64,000 nucleotides of DNA. Source: Rubritalea tangerina. GTDB taxonomy: Bacteria; Verrucomicrobiota; Verrucomicrobiia; Verrucomicrobiales; Akkermansiaceae. Positions 1 through 9,334 of the stretch are shown here, one piece after another. The notes under the pieces were generated by a model. It was not told the DNA's origin. It was given only the letters and a program-made list of their open reading frames with translations, and made no database searches. The first letter of the stretch is position 1. Each line of letters begins with the position of its first letter. The translations under genes and the position numbers were made by a program. The DNA lies in NCBI RefSeq assembly GCF_042683245.1, contig NZ_JBHUJB010000021.1, forward strand, positions 191,755-255,754, in the 5' to 3' direction.

Positions 1-990
1 GCGAACGCGCTTCAGCGCTACGGATGGTGCCTCTCCATGAATCTCTCGGTAGTGTCGCTCCAATGTGCTGCGAGAAACGCCCGCAAGCTTAGCTAGCTCA
101 TCTACGGAAATCCCCTCGATTCCATAACTGCGGATCATCTCCGATAATCGGAGCGCAAAGTTCCCTTGCTCAGGAGTACTGACCGTGGATGCCCTTGGTA
201 CAACTTCTCCACAGGCAATTCTAACATCATTCGGAGAACCATTTTGAATTAACTCCATCGCACTCTGCGCCATATGCAGGTACGGATGATTGATGGAACT
301 TATATTCGGAACTCCAACTTTGGTGTCTAACGAATTCGCCCGCCCAAGTATACCAACACTCTCGGGAATACTCACCCCCAACTCCTTACACACCTCTACA
401 AGGGTAACTGCTCGCCAATCATGAAACGCATAAATCATGGTCCTCTCATCGAGCATCTTCAAGCGCTCGACCAAGGCACTATGCGTTTCCATCCAATGCC
501 CGACACTCACCCCTAAGGGTCTCTCCTCCACACTAAGCTGCCAGTACCCGAGACCAGCTTCGCTCGCACATGCTTGAATCACCTTACCCTGCTCAACTTC
601 CTGACTCTGCATCCCCACCGTAGGCAAGAAGGCCACTTGTTCAAACCCAGCTCCAGCAGCGTGACGCACTACCACTTGCGCCAAACTCTCAGGACAAAAA
701 TGTAAACTGCTGATCCCTTCACAACGTGAAGCCGCGAGGTTAACCACTGGCACACCAAGCGCTTGCAGTGGTGCCATATTCTCAATGTCCGCATCCAGTG
801 AGGTGATCAAACCATCAATCCGATATGCAGAGAGATCCGGCATCAATTCGTCCCCAGGACTGTATGGTATAATTTGGATAGCATAACGCTGAGCAACCCA
901 CGGAAGCTCGAGTAAAGCATCGTGGAAACGATAACTTAATTCGTATCGTGGAGATAAAAGAGTGGCTACCGTCGGTTTGTTCTGGGTCAT
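1..990 (-). CDS. XylR-like AraC-family transcriptional regulator, partial
   Basis: The frame is open from an ATG at 990 to the left edge (330 codons), so the C-terminus is missing. It starts MTQNKPTVATLLSP. Residues 5-270 read as a LacI/periplasmic-binding-protein-like sensor domain: an early DALLELPWVAQRYAIQI segment, then VPVVNLAASR, and later ESVGILGRAN. From about residue 285 an AraC-type helix-turn-helix begins (SVDELAKLAGVSRSTLERHYREIHG). This two-part layout is that of XylR-type sugar regulators, which bind a sugar in the cytoplasm and control nearby sugar genes. It diverges from the GH36 gene at 1097 across about 106 bases, so that gene is its likely target. The family call is good; the ligand is unknown. 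Confidence 0.85.
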   Translation of the reverse strand, partial: MTQNKPTVATLLSPRYELSYRFHDALLELPWVAQRYAIQIIPYSPGDELMPDLSAYRIDGLITSLDADIENMAPLQALGVPVVNLAASRCEGISSLHFCPESLAQVVVRHAAGAGFEQVAFLPTVGMQSQEVEQGKVIQACASEAGLGYWQLSVEERPLGVSVGHWMETHSALVERLKMLDERTMIYAFHDWRAVTLVEVCKELGVSIPESVGILGRANSLDTKVGVPNISSINHPYLHMAQSAMELIQNGSPNDVRIACGEVVPRASTVSTPEQGNFALRLSEMIRSYGIEGISVDELAKLAGVSRSTLERHYREIHGEAPSVALKRVR

Positions 991-1096
991 TGGCACAAAA
1001 TGATGATGCTAATTTTTATCATATTATGTCAATTCAAGGCTACCATTTGACCCAGCTTTCCTCCCCGCCTATGCAATCAGACCAATCCCAAATATT

Positions 1097-3589
1097 ATGA
1101 AAAGCATCACACTTACCAGCCTCTGCCTGAGCACGCTCGCTTCTGCCTATCCCTATCCCGGTGAAGCTCCCAATAAAGCGACTTCAAATTCAGACGGAAA
1201 AAATTTCACACTCGAAAATAGCCACCTCCAAGCTACTTGGCAACTCAACGACGGCCAACTGCGCGGCCCGCATTTCACCAATAAAATCAGCAAGGAAGAC
1301 TTTGTGGCGGACCGTGATCTTTTCGCCATCGCTACTCAGAAACAAATACTCGACCCCGATCGTGTTTACGTCGGGATCCGCAAGAACAATGAGATCATTG
1401 AGGCTGTCATCTCCAGTGATGGGAAAAGCTGGGAGCCCATTGCTTCCTATCCAATGTCAACATTCGGCAAATCTATCAAAGCCATTCGTGTTGGCAAGAC
1501 CAGCAGTCAAGGAAAAGCTGATGATTACTCTGATGCTGGTGAGCTAGGTTCCAGCGAGTTCCAACGCGTCGCCATCACTGATAGTTCAGGAAAACGCAAT
1601 GACCTTACCTCAAAACCTCAATCCATCCATAAATCAAAACGTGAGGGAACAAAGCTCAGCATTAACAACGAACTCATCCGGATCGATGCCCATGCCAACA
1701 GTGCCACCTATGCCGAGTATGCTGGGAGCAATGACTGGCAACTTGTCAGCTGTCGCATCAAAAAAGCTTCCGACAAGGGACTCAGTTGGGGTCCAGGTGT
1801 CACTGTCATCTTTGATGATGATTCCTACATTCTCGCTAACATCCGAGGCAAAGACCAATACACTATCCGCTCTGGTGAAGGTGAAAAAATCGTCACCAGA
1901 AAAACAAGCGCAGCACTCGATTGTGACCTCAAGGCAAGTTCCTTCACTCTGAGCTCACCGGCCAAACTTGTTGATCTCGAAAACGGTAAGGCAATTACTG
2001 CTACATTTCTGGATAAAAACTCCGGACTAGCTGTCCGGTGGAATGCCTCTTTGCGAGATGGGTCGAACTACATTCAACAGAGCTACACCATTGCTAGCTC
2101 AAAACAAAACCACATCTTCGGGCTCGAATTCATCAATGGTAAACTAAAAGGAGCCCAACAAATTGGTGAGGTCCCTGGCAGCCCAGCCGCAACTAGCTCG
2201 CTCTTCTTTGGCGTCGAAATGCCATTCACCACAAACCGTATCGATCCAGATCACTTGACCAGCGGATTCCCATGCGAGTTGCCAATCGATTCAAATCAAA
2301 AATATGAATTTAAATCGGTTATCGGCACCTACCCCACTGGCCAACTACGTCGTGCATTCAACTATTACCTTGAGCGTGAGCGCTCGACTCCTTCTCACCA
2401 ATTCCTCCACTACAACAACTGGTACGACTTCGCTCCAAGCCGTGAGGCATTCCTCGCAGTCATTGAGGCCTTCTATCAGGAAATGACAGTAAAGCGTGGT
2501 GTGGTGCTCGACTCATTTGTCATGGACGATGGTTGGGACGACTACAATGCTGGCCTCTGGGAATACCACGAGAAACGATTTCCTAACGGATTTGATGAAG
2601 TCTCGGCTGCATCACGTAAAGCAAAGAGCAATCTCGGCGTCTGGATTTCACCACTGGGTGGTTACGGCGGTGCTGACCAACGCACTGCACACGCAAAAAA
2701 AATGGGCCTCATCGAGGACACTCTCGATCTCTCACAACCAAAATACTACCAATGGTTTTACGAAAAATGCCTTGGCTTCATGAAGGACCACGGGGTCAAT
2801 TACTACAAATGGGATAAAGCAGGAAGTGGTGTGAGCCCACACTTCATGGCTCTGATCCAGTGCGGAAGAGAACTGAAAAAATACAACCCGAAACTCTTCA
2901 TCAATGTCACTGTTGGCACCTGGCCCTCACCATTCTGGCTCAATCACATTGACTCAACCTGGCGTACCGGTACCGGTGATGTCGCCTGGATGGGTGTCGG
3001 TGATGAACGTGAACAATGGCTTACTTTCAGAGATTGGGGCTGCTATGAAAAATTTGTAAAAATCGCCCCACTCTACCCACTTAATTCAGTCATGCACCAC
3101 GGACTCGTCGTTGGCCGCCACTACCAAGCTACCAAAGTCACCAAGGCCGGCGTCAATATGAAGCACGCAGCGCGCTCCTACTTCGGTACTGGTGCTAACT
3201 TGTTAGAGCTCTACCTCACCCCTGAACTCATGACCGACAGCGCATGGGACCAAGTGGCTGAAGCCGCTCGCTGGGCCAAAGAAAACGAAGAAATTCTTGT
3301 CGACTCACATTGGGTCGGAGGCAATCCAAAGGATCTTTGCGTCTACGGATGGGCTTCATGGAATCCTAAGAAAAGCGTAATCACACTGCGTAACTCAGCT
3401 GATGCTCCAAAAGAACTCACTCTCGACCTTGCTCAGGCTTTAGAAATCCCCGAGGGCTTCAGCACACACTTCATTGCTAAGAATGCATATAATGACCAAG
3501 GCTTTAAAGAGGGGCCGCTCAGTGGTGATGTCACCTTCAAGCTCCAGCCCTTCGAAGTCCTCTGCATCGAACTCCTCCCAAAAAAATAG
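1097..3589 (+). CDS. Secreted GH36-family alpha-galactosidase-like glycoside hydrolase
   Basis: 830 residues with a short N-terminal signal peptide (MKSITLTSLCLSTLASA), so it is exported. The N-terminal 400 residues are beta-rich. The C-terminal half carries the melibiase TIM-barrel signature: SFVMDDGWDDY near residue 475, LGVWISPLGGYGG, and NYYKWDKAG near residue 570, where the Asp after Lys-Trp is the expected catalytic nucleophile. HIDSTWRTGTGD near residue 618 probably holds the acid/base Asp. GH36 enzymes release alpha-linked galactose (or N-acetylgalactosamine) from oligosaccharides and glycans. The divergent XylR-like regulator suggests sugar-induced expression. Family is confident, exact substrate is not; an alpha-N-acetylgalactosaminidase is an alternative. 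Confidence 0.82.
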   Translation: MKSITLTSLCLSTLASAYPYPGEAPNKATSNSDGKNFTLENSHLQATWQLNDGQLRGPHFTNKISKEDFVADRDLFAIATQKQILDPDRVYVGIRKNNEIIEAVISSDGKSWEPIASYPMSTFGKSIKAIRVGKTSSQGKADDYSDAGELGSSEFQRVAITDSSGKRNDLTSKPQSIHKSKREGTKLSINNELIRIDAHANSATYAEYAGSNDWQLVSCRIKKASDKGLSWGPGVTVIFDDDSYILANIRGKDQYTIRSGEGEKIVTRKTSAALDCDLKASSFTLSSPAKLVDLENGKAITATFLDKNSGLAVRWNASLRDGSNYIQQSYTIASSKQNHIFGLEFINGKLKGAQQIGEVPGSPAATSSLFFGVEMPFTTNRIDPDHLTSGFPCELPIDSNQKYEFKSVIGTYPTGQLRRAFNYYLERERSTPSHQFLHYNNWYDFAPSREAFLAVIEAFYQEMTVKRGVVLDSFVMDDGWDDYNAGLWEYHEKRFPNGFDEVSAASRKAKSNLGVWISPLGGYGGADQRTAHAKKMGLIEDTLDLSQPKYYQWFYEKCLGFMKDHGVNYYKWDKAGSGVSPHFMALIQCGRELKKYNPKLFINVTVGTWPSPFWLNHIDSTWRTGTGDVAWMGVGDEREQWLTFRDWGCYEKFVKIAPLYPLNSVMHHGLVVGRHYQATKVTKAGVNMKHAARSYFGTGANLLELYLTPELMTDSAWDQVAEAARWAKENEEILVDSHWVGGNPKDLCVYGWASWNPKKSVITLRNSADAPKELTLDLAQALEIPEGFSTHFIAKNAYNDQGFKEGPLSGDVTFKLQPFEVLCIELLPKK

Positions 3590-3630
3590 GCTTAGGTCTT
3601 TTATAATTAGCTGCAGCCGCCCCCGCTTGA

Positions 3631-3780
3631 TTTAATCAAAGAGCCATTTGTGTATATACGGCTACTCAGGACTGGCTCAGAGATGTTCGCTTCGGCGGGA
3701 CAACTGCTGTACCTGAGCCTAGCACTACTGCTCTTCTGGGCCTCGGAGCGGTGTCTCTGATCCTGAGAAGACGCAAGTAA
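3631..3780 (+). pseudogene. Remnant of a PEP-CTERM protein (C-terminal tail only)
   Basis: From a stop at 3628 a frame runs 49 codons to a stop at 3778. It has no start codon. Its last 24 residues are a textbook PEP-CTERM sorting tag: AVPEPSTTALLG, a hydrophobic stretch LGAVSLIL, then RRRK and stop. In exosortase-bearing bacteria this tag sends proteins through the envelope. Nothing upstream looks like the rest of such a protein, because the GH36 gene ends at 3589 in its own frame, so this is probably the scar of a deletion. It is followed by a strong terminator. Confidence 0.75.
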
Positions 3781-3803
3781 TACCACTTCGTGATTATAAA
3801 GAT

Positions 3804-3843
3804 AGAATGCCCGTTAGGTTGCTTCCTAACGGGCATTCTTTAT
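3804..3843 (+). terminator. Rho-independent terminator
   Basis: A near-perfect hairpin with 15-bp arms (AGAATGCCCGTTAGG, short TTGCTT loop, complementary arm) followed by TTTA. It ends the PEP-CTERM remnant on the plus strand and, being symmetrical, may also stop readthrough from putA on the minus strand. Confidence 0.8.
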
Positions 3844-3919
3844 GCTTACAAGTGTATTGAATGATGCCTACATAGGCCGGCAGATGTAAGAATGCACCTG
3901 CTCGACCTATGCTGCTTTG

Positions 3920-6900
3920 CTAAATCTCATGCGGCTTAGGAATCGTGTTGCCGTAGCGATGGGTGCACTCCGAAATAGATTGCTCGCGGAAGTAATGAAG
4001 TAACTCAATACGGCCATTTAAGAGCACCTTCCAGTCTATTAGCTGCGTCGCGGCATCATTGGCTGCCCTACGGAGTCCCTCAGAAGCTCCTACAGCACGA
4101 ATGCTCGCATACTTACTTGCATCAGCCCCAAGTCGCTTGATCAGTTGGGCTTCAGATTCCACTGAGCAAACCGCACCTCCCGTCTGCGATAGTTTCTCAC
4201 TTGAAGACACCTCGACAGGTACGCCTGCAGTTTTTGCAGCTAAAAGAACCACAGCGAATTCACTACCTTCCAGTCCATCAGCTCGCACCAAAAGACGCTT
4301 CAATGGAACGTATCGGAAATGGTTCGTTTCGCCATGAAGCTGTGTTGGGTCGTGCTCAAGGCTAAATTCCTTTGCCATCCAATAGGCAAAGCTACCCGCT
4401 GCTGCATCGAGCAATTCACCCTGAACTGCACCTTTCTTGAGCTCCTCCAATAATGCCTGCACATCTTTACGCACACCCGCACGGTTGCTTGGAAGTCCAC
4501 TTTGCTCCCACTCCGCAAAGATCGAAACATAGTTAGGGCCACCCGCTTTTGCTCCAGGCCCAAAACAGGAATTCTTCCATCCACCAAATGGCTGACGGCG
4601 TACAATCGCTCCTGTTATCGGACGGTTGATATAAGCATTACCTACCTCCACTTGTTCTCTCCAAATCGCTATCTCGCGATCATCGAGAGTGTGGATGCCT
4701 CCAGTCAACCCAAAGTCAGAGTCGTTCTGAATGCGCATTGCCTCCTGCAAATCTGTCGCGCGAATCAAACCGAGCACTGGACCAAAGCATTCTGCCTTGT
4801 GAAACCAACTACCCTGCTTCACTCCCAATTTGATGCCTGGTGACCAGAGATGTGGATTACCTTCTAACATCTTAGGCTCTAGCAACCATTCCTCACCTTC
4901 ATCAAGTGTCGTGAGCGCACGCTGTAGCTTTTCCTCAGGCTTCAACATCAATGGGGTTACAATCGAGGATGGGTCCCATGACTGACCCACAGTCAAACTC
5001 TCAACTGCATCCTTCAGCTGACGCATAAATGCAGGATTGTCATACACATCAGCCTCAATGATCGCTAACGAGGAAGCGGAACACTTCTGCCCAGCGTGAC
5101 CGAATGACCCCTTAACTAAGTCTTTAATTGCCTGATCTGGATCCGCTGCATTTGTGATGATTAATGAGTTCTTACCTGATGTCTCCGCGTAAAGGCGCAT
5201 GTCAGCCTTCCAGTTCTGGAACATCCTACCAGTCTCATACGCACCAGTGAGAACTACCGCTCCAACGCGATCGCTAGATACCAAGCTGCGCCCAATCTCA
5301 TTGTCCGGACACGGTACAAACTGAAGTACTTCGCGCGGCACACCCGCATCCCAAAGTTGATTCACCATCACCCAAGCTGTGTACACAGACTCTGGCGCAG
5401 GCTTCATGATCACACTATTGCCTGCCATCAAACCTGCTAAGATGCCTCCACACGGAATCGCGTAGGGGAAATTCCATGGCGGTGTAATCACAACCGTGCC
5501 TAATGGTTTAAATTCTGTGCCGTCTAACATGCCATCCCAGCTGAGACTGTCGGCATAGTAATTTGCAAAATCCACAGCCTCACTCACCTCTGCATCAGCT
5601 TCGGGAGCAGCTTTTCCTGCTTCCTGGACCATGACAGCAATTGACTCGCCGCGCTTGCGCTCAATCTCTATCGCAACGTCCTTGAGTATCTTGGCGCGTT
5701 CCTCGATGCTCTTTTGCGCCCACGCTCCCTGCGATTGCTCGGCTACATCTAAAGCGCGCTGAACCTCCTCGGCGCTGGCCAATGAATACTGATAGAGGTT
5801 CTCGTTCTTCGATGGGTCAATCCCCTGCCCTTTTTGCTCAGTAACGATCAACTCACCACCAATCTGTAGTGGAATGTCAGCGATAGCCGCCTGCTTCACC
5901 TGCTCGACCTTATCCTGAATCCAATAGGCATTCTTTCGCAAACTCCAGTCCGTGTCAGCATTGTTGTGGAATGGCTTGGTGTAATCTACTTCATACTGTT
6001 CGCTTGCACGGTCCATTGTACGGTTAGGTGTGTCTTGTACCGTGTCTTTAATAGCACAGGCATCAAAGAACATCTGCTTTTGCTTGTTCCATTTTGGACA
6101 CCCTGGCTTCATTCCAAAAATGTCATGCAAAAAGTTCTCCTCGTGCGTGTTCTCATCTAAACGACGCACCAAGTATGAAATGGCTGAGTGGAAATCTTCC
6201 TTCTTAACCACTGGGGCATAGCGCAATAAACCACCTGCTAAGTCTTGCACTGCACGTGCCTGATGGTTTGCCATGCCCTCCAGCATTTCTAGCTCAACGT
6301 GTTCTTCTACGCCCTCGCGCGCTCTCACAAGTAAGGAATAAGAAATCTCAAAGAGGTTGTGTGACGCTATGCCTAACTGAACGCTCTCTGCATTCTCTGG
6401 CTTGCAGCCGTAGAGCACCATGCGCTTGTAGTTGGCATCCACGTCTAACTTGCTTGTGTACGGCGCCTGTGGCCAGTCGTGAATACTCGCCTCTACTGAT
6501 TCCATTGCTAAGTTGGCCCCCTTCACAATACGCACCTTGATCGATGCATCACCAGCAGCGGTACGCTTCTTCGCCCACTCAGTTAATTCAATCTGTACTT
6601 TGTGTGAGTCAGGTAAGTACGCCTGCAGAACAATACCAGCACGCAACTTCTTGAATTCTTCCTCATCTAACACTTGCATGAAAGCATCACAGGTCAAACG
6701 AAGGTCACGGTATTCTTCCATGTCCAAGTTCACAAACTTAGGGCATGTCTCCCCCACTTCATTCACAAACGTATGCTCTTGGGCACAGCGATATAAACGT
6801 CTAATCCGATCTTTAATTAACTCGAGTGTCTGATCGTAAGCTACCAAGTTGATCTGAGAAAATACTGCGGAGATTTTCACTGAGATGTACTCACAGTCAG

Positions 6901-7456
6901 GACTTGCTAGTCTATCAAGAACCTGCTGCATACGATTTTCAGCTTCGTGCTCCCCAAGAATCGCCTCACCTAACTGGTTGATATTCATGCGAGTGCCTTG
7001 CTTTTTACGCTTCGCCAAGTGTGGCTTCAGCTTCTCATCCTCACTCGGTAAAATAACCTGATCACTCTCGGCGCGCATCTTTTGAGTAACAGCAGGCATC
7101 ACCATGTCTGGTGCCAGACCTGAAGCAATCGCTCCCACGCGCATTGCCACTTGCTCATGCAGTGGCAAATAGGTTGGCACACCATATTGCTCTATCAAAT
7201 AACGAAACTGGTTCGCCGAACGGTCATGGTTTGCTGGACGAAAAACCTGATCAGCCATTGCTAAAGTTAATGCCTTACCTGCTGGGTCTTCCATCATCCG
7301 TGACATCTTCCAGGCTTGATACTTCTCTGAGAGTGTTTGCTGGCCTGCCGCCTTGTTCAAAATGATTTCTGCGAGCTCAATTGCCTTCTCTGCAAGTGCT
7401 GCGTCGCTGAGGCCCTGAAGCTGGGCTCCATCTAAAAGTGCTACCTTCGTTGACAT
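3920..7456 (-). CDS. putA: Bifunctional proline dehydrogenase / L-glutamate gamma-semialdehyde dehydrogenase
   Basis: 1178 residues. It oxidises proline to P5C with FAD and then to glutamate with NAD. The proline dehydrogenase barrel spans roughly residues 150-480 (MNINQLGEAILGEHEA; VKISAVFSQI; VRIVKGANLAMES; YLVRRLDENTHEENFLHD). The aldehyde dehydrogenase spans roughly 535-1000, with ITPPWNFPYAIPCGG, the general-base Glu in LYAETSGKNS, and the catalytic Cys in GHAGQKCSASS. About 180 further C-terminal residues are of the kind seen in long PutA forms. There is no N-terminal ribbon-helix-helix domain, so it should not regulate its own gene; the divergent AraC-type gene may do so. The start MSTKVALLDGAQ is the only sensible one. 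Confidence 0.93.
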   Translation of the reverse strand: MSTKVALLDGAQLQGLSDAALAEKAIELAEIILNKAAGQQTLSEKYQAWKMSRMMEDPAGKALTLAMADQVFRPANHDRSANQFRYLIEQYGVPTYLPLHEQVAMRVGAIASGLAPDMVMPAVTQKMRAESDQVILPSEDEKLKPHLAKRKKQGTRMNINQLGEAILGEHEAENRMQQVLDRLASPDCEYISVKISAVFSQINLVAYDQTLELIKDRIRRLYRCAQEHTFVNEVGETCPKFVNLDMEEYRDLRLTCDAFMQVLDEEEFKKLRAGIVLQAYLPDSHKVQIELTEWAKKRTAAGDASIKVRIVKGANLAMESVEASIHDWPQAPYTSKLDVDANYKRMVLYGCKPENAESVQLGIASHNLFEISYSLLVRAREGVEEHVELEMLEGMANHQARAVQDLAGGLLRYAPVVKKEDFHSAISYLVRRLDENTHEENFLHDIFGMKPGCPKWNKQKQMFFDACAIKDTVQDTPNRTMDRASEQYEVDYTKPFHNNADTDWSLRKNAYWIQDKVEQVKQAAIADIPLQIGGELIVTEQKGQGIDPSKNENLYQYSLASAEEVQRALDVAEQSQGAWAQKSIEERAKILKDVAIEIERKRGESIAVMVQEAGKAAPEADAEVSEAVDFANYYADSLSWDGMLDGTEFKPLGTVVITPPWNFPYAIPCGGILAGLMAGNSVIMKPAPESVYTAWVMVNQLWDAGVPREVLQFVPCPDNEIGRSLVSSDRVGAVVLTGAYETGRMFQNWKADMRLYAETSGKNSLIITNAADPDQAIKDLVKGSFGHAGQKCSASSLAIIEADVYDNPAFMRQLKDAVESLTVGQSWDPSSIVTPLMLKPEEKLQRALTTLDEGEEWLLEPKMLEGNPHLWSPGIKLGVKQGSWFHKAECFGPVLGLIRATDLQEAMRIQNDSDFGLTGGIHTLDDREIAIWREQVEVGNAYINRPITGAIVRRQPFGGWKNSCFGPGAKAGGPNYVSIFAEWEQSGLPSNRAGVRKDVQALLEELKKGAVQGELLDAAAGSFAYWMAKEFSLEHDPTQLHGETNHFRYVPLKRLLVRADGLEGSEFAVVLLAAKTAGVPVEVSSSEKLSQTGGAVCSVESEAQLIKRLGADASKYASIRAVGASEGLRRAANDAATQLIDWKVLLNGRIELLHYFREQSISECTHRYGNTIPKPHEI

Positions 7457-7582
7457 ACCCTCACTATAGTATAGCTCACCCCTGCCGTATTGTGCGTAGC
7501 AACTGTACTCTTTGTGAAAATTGGCAAATCAGTCGATTTCTCTTTTGTCACACCTCCCAAAACTGTCCAATCTCATACTGTA

Positions 7583-8320
7583 ATGCATACGCCAGATCTC
7601 GATACCTTCTTAGAACAACTCAGTACTCCCCTCATTGGGACCCGTCTCTTTGCGCAAATTCCTGACATTCTCTTCTGTATTAAAGACAGAGAAGGTCGCT
7701 ATCTCACCACCAACCGAGCATTCGCTGACAAACTGAACCTTAAGTCCGCAAATGACATCATCGGAAAGACCGCCAACGACCTCTTCCCTCCCCATCTCGC
7801 TGAAATCTACACAGCTCAGGACGCTCACGTTCTCGACACCGGCAATGAAATTATCGATCGCCTAGAGGTCATCACAAACAGTAAGGGTAGACTGGGTTGG
7901 CACCTTGCCAGCAAATTCCCCCTCATTGGCAAAGATGGTGAGATCCTAGGAATTGCTTCTATCTCTCGAGACCTCCAAACTCCCTGTGATGATGACTTGC
8001 GCTTTGCCGGCGTAGCTAAAGTCGTCACCTATATCCAAAAACACTATGCTGAAAGCATTGACATCGCATCTATCGCTAAACGCGTCGACCTTTCAGTCAC
8101 CCAGCTCGACCGCCGTATGCGCAAAGTTTTCAAGCTTTCAACCGCCCAATTTATCCGCAAAACACGCATTGCCGCTGCCACCACCGCACTCAAGTCTACG
8201 GAAAAAGCAATCTCTCAAATTGCTCAAGAATGCGGCTACAGCGACCAATCAGCATTCACCAGACAATTCACAGCCACAGTTGGCATGTCGCCTGGCGTCT
8301 ACCGCTCCAAGCATAAGTAA
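7583..8320 (+). CDS. PAS-sensor AraC-family transcriptional regulator
   Basis: 245 residues from the ATG at 7583 (MHTPDLDTFLEQL). An upstream in-frame start at 7490 would add 31 low-quality residues, so I prefer the later one. Residues 20-125 form a PAS domain (IPDILFCIKDREGRYLTTNRAFADKLNL; ending in GEILGIASISRDL). Residues 145-245 form an AraC DNA-binding domain with two helix-turn-helix motifs (IDIASIAKRVDLSVTQLDRRMRKVF; AISQIAQECGYSDQSAFTRQF). It diverges from putA, with about 125 bases between the starts, so control of proline use is plausible but inferred. It probably senses a small molecule through PAS. Confidence 0.85.
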   Translation: MHTPDLDTFLEQLSTPLIGTRLFAQIPDILFCIKDREGRYLTTNRAFADKLNLKSANDIIGKTANDLFPPHLAEIYTAQDAHVLDTGNEIIDRLEVITNSKGRLGWHLASKFPLIGKDGEILGIASISRDLQTPCDDDLRFAGVAKVVTYIQKHYAESIDIASIAKRVDLSVTQLDRRMRKVFKLSTAQFIRKTRIAAATTALKSTEKAISQIAQECGYSDQSAFTRQFTATVGMSPGVYRSKHK

Positions 8321-8322
8321 CA

Positions 8323-8685
8323 ATGCCTCGATTCGAGAAGTTTTGTAAATACCTTGTGCTTTTCCTGTGCTTCATGGTTCTGATGACCTGTGCCAATGCT
8401 CTGATTTGGAATGAGCTAGTAGAAACAAAGGTCTATCTTTCAAATAATATCAATTTCTTCTACCCACTCCTCTCTAGCGGGTACTTCTCGCCGGGCGCTT
8501 GGTACTCAGATCACTTCGACACAGTAACCGCAATCGATAACACCCGCAGCTTCAAGTGCACCGACCAAGTCTTAGCCGGCTGGAACAACTCTAGAATCTC
8601 CATCATCTGGTTCGTACTCGTTTTCTCTAAACTCATCCTATCAGGAACTCTAACTCATTGGTCAGCAAAGCGGCTCCCCTACTGA
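8323..8685 (+). CDS. Small membrane protein, unknown function
   Basis: 120 residues starting three bases after the stop of the AraC-type gene, so the two are probably co-transcribed. Residues 8-27 (YLVLFLCFMVLMTCANALIW) form one membrane helix and residues 95-112 (IWFVLVFSKLILSGTLT) a second, with a roughly 65-residue segment between them, likely outside the cytoplasm. I recognise no family. The tight spacing and the terminator just after it support a real gene. Confidence 0.6.
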   Translation: MPRFEKFCKYLVLFLCFMVLMTCANALIWNELVETKVYLSNNINFFYPLLSSGYFSPGAWYSDHFDTVTAIDNTRSFKCTDQVLAGWNNSRISIIWFVLVFSKLILSGTLTHWSAKRLPY

Positions 8686-8694
8686 ACAACAAAA

Positions 8695-8720
8695 AAGGCG
8701 ACCCACTGGATCGCCTTCTT
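8695..8720. terminator. Bidirectional terminator
   Basis: AAGGCGA and TCGCCTT arms around a CCCACTGGA loop, with A-rich sequence on the left and TTC on the right. It sits between the convergent small membrane gene and frr and can serve both. Confidence 0.7.
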
Positions 8721-8743
8721 CAAAAATAAATTCTGTCTGCTAA

Positions 8744-9310
8744 TTAGACAGTCATCACCTCTGCTTCTTTCTCAGCAGTGGCCGCGTCAGCTGCCTTGAC
8801 GAACTTGTCAGTCAAAGCCTGGATGTCGCTCTCAAAATCGCGAAGGCTATCTTCCGTGAGAACATTCTCAGCTTTCATCTTCTTGCCTGCATCCATGCCG
8901 TCTTTACGACAACCACGGAGACGCACCTTGATGTCTTCAGAGATAGTCTTCACGCGCTTCACCATTTCCTGACGACGCTCTTCTGTGAGCTCAGGGATAG
9001 GAAGTCGCAGAGTCTTGCCTTCGTTGACTGGGTTGAAGCCCAACTGCGCCTCGCGAATGCCGCGATCGATATCTTCCACCGTGCTGGCATCGTATGGCTG
9101 AATCATGATCTGACGTGGCTCAGGCGTCGTAATGACAGCAAGCTCACGCAGCTTCATTTTGCTGCCGTAGGATTTCACGTCGACAACCACATTTTCCACC
9201 AATGCTGGTGATGCTTTGCCAGTACGAACGGAGCCAAACTCCACACCCATGTGTTCAATGGCTGCTTCCATTGACATTTCGATTTCTTCGAGAACTGATG
9301 ATGGTTCCAT
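8744..9310 (-). CDS. frr: Ribosome recycling factor
   Basis: 188 residues, the usual RRF length. With EF-G it splits the post-termination ribosome into subunits. Family signatures are present: GKASPALVENVVVDVKSYGS near residue 31, LAVITTPEPRQIMIQPYD, ERRQEMVKRVKTISEDIKVRLR, and an acidic C-terminal helix. It lies 24 bases downstream of pyrH, an arrangement common across bacteria, so the two form an operon ending at the 8695 terminator. Confidence 0.97.
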   Translation of the reverse strand: MEPSSVLEEIEMSMEAAIEHMGVEFGSVRTGKASPALVENVVVDVKSYGSKMKLRELAVITTPEPRQIMIQPYDASTVEDIDRGIREAQLGFNPVNEGKTLRLPIPELTEERRQEMVKRVKTISEDIKVRLRGCRKDGMDAGKKMKAENVLTEDSLRDFESDIQALTDKFVKAADAATAEKEAEVMTV

Positions 9311-9334
9311 AATATCTATTTCTGTATCTTAAAT

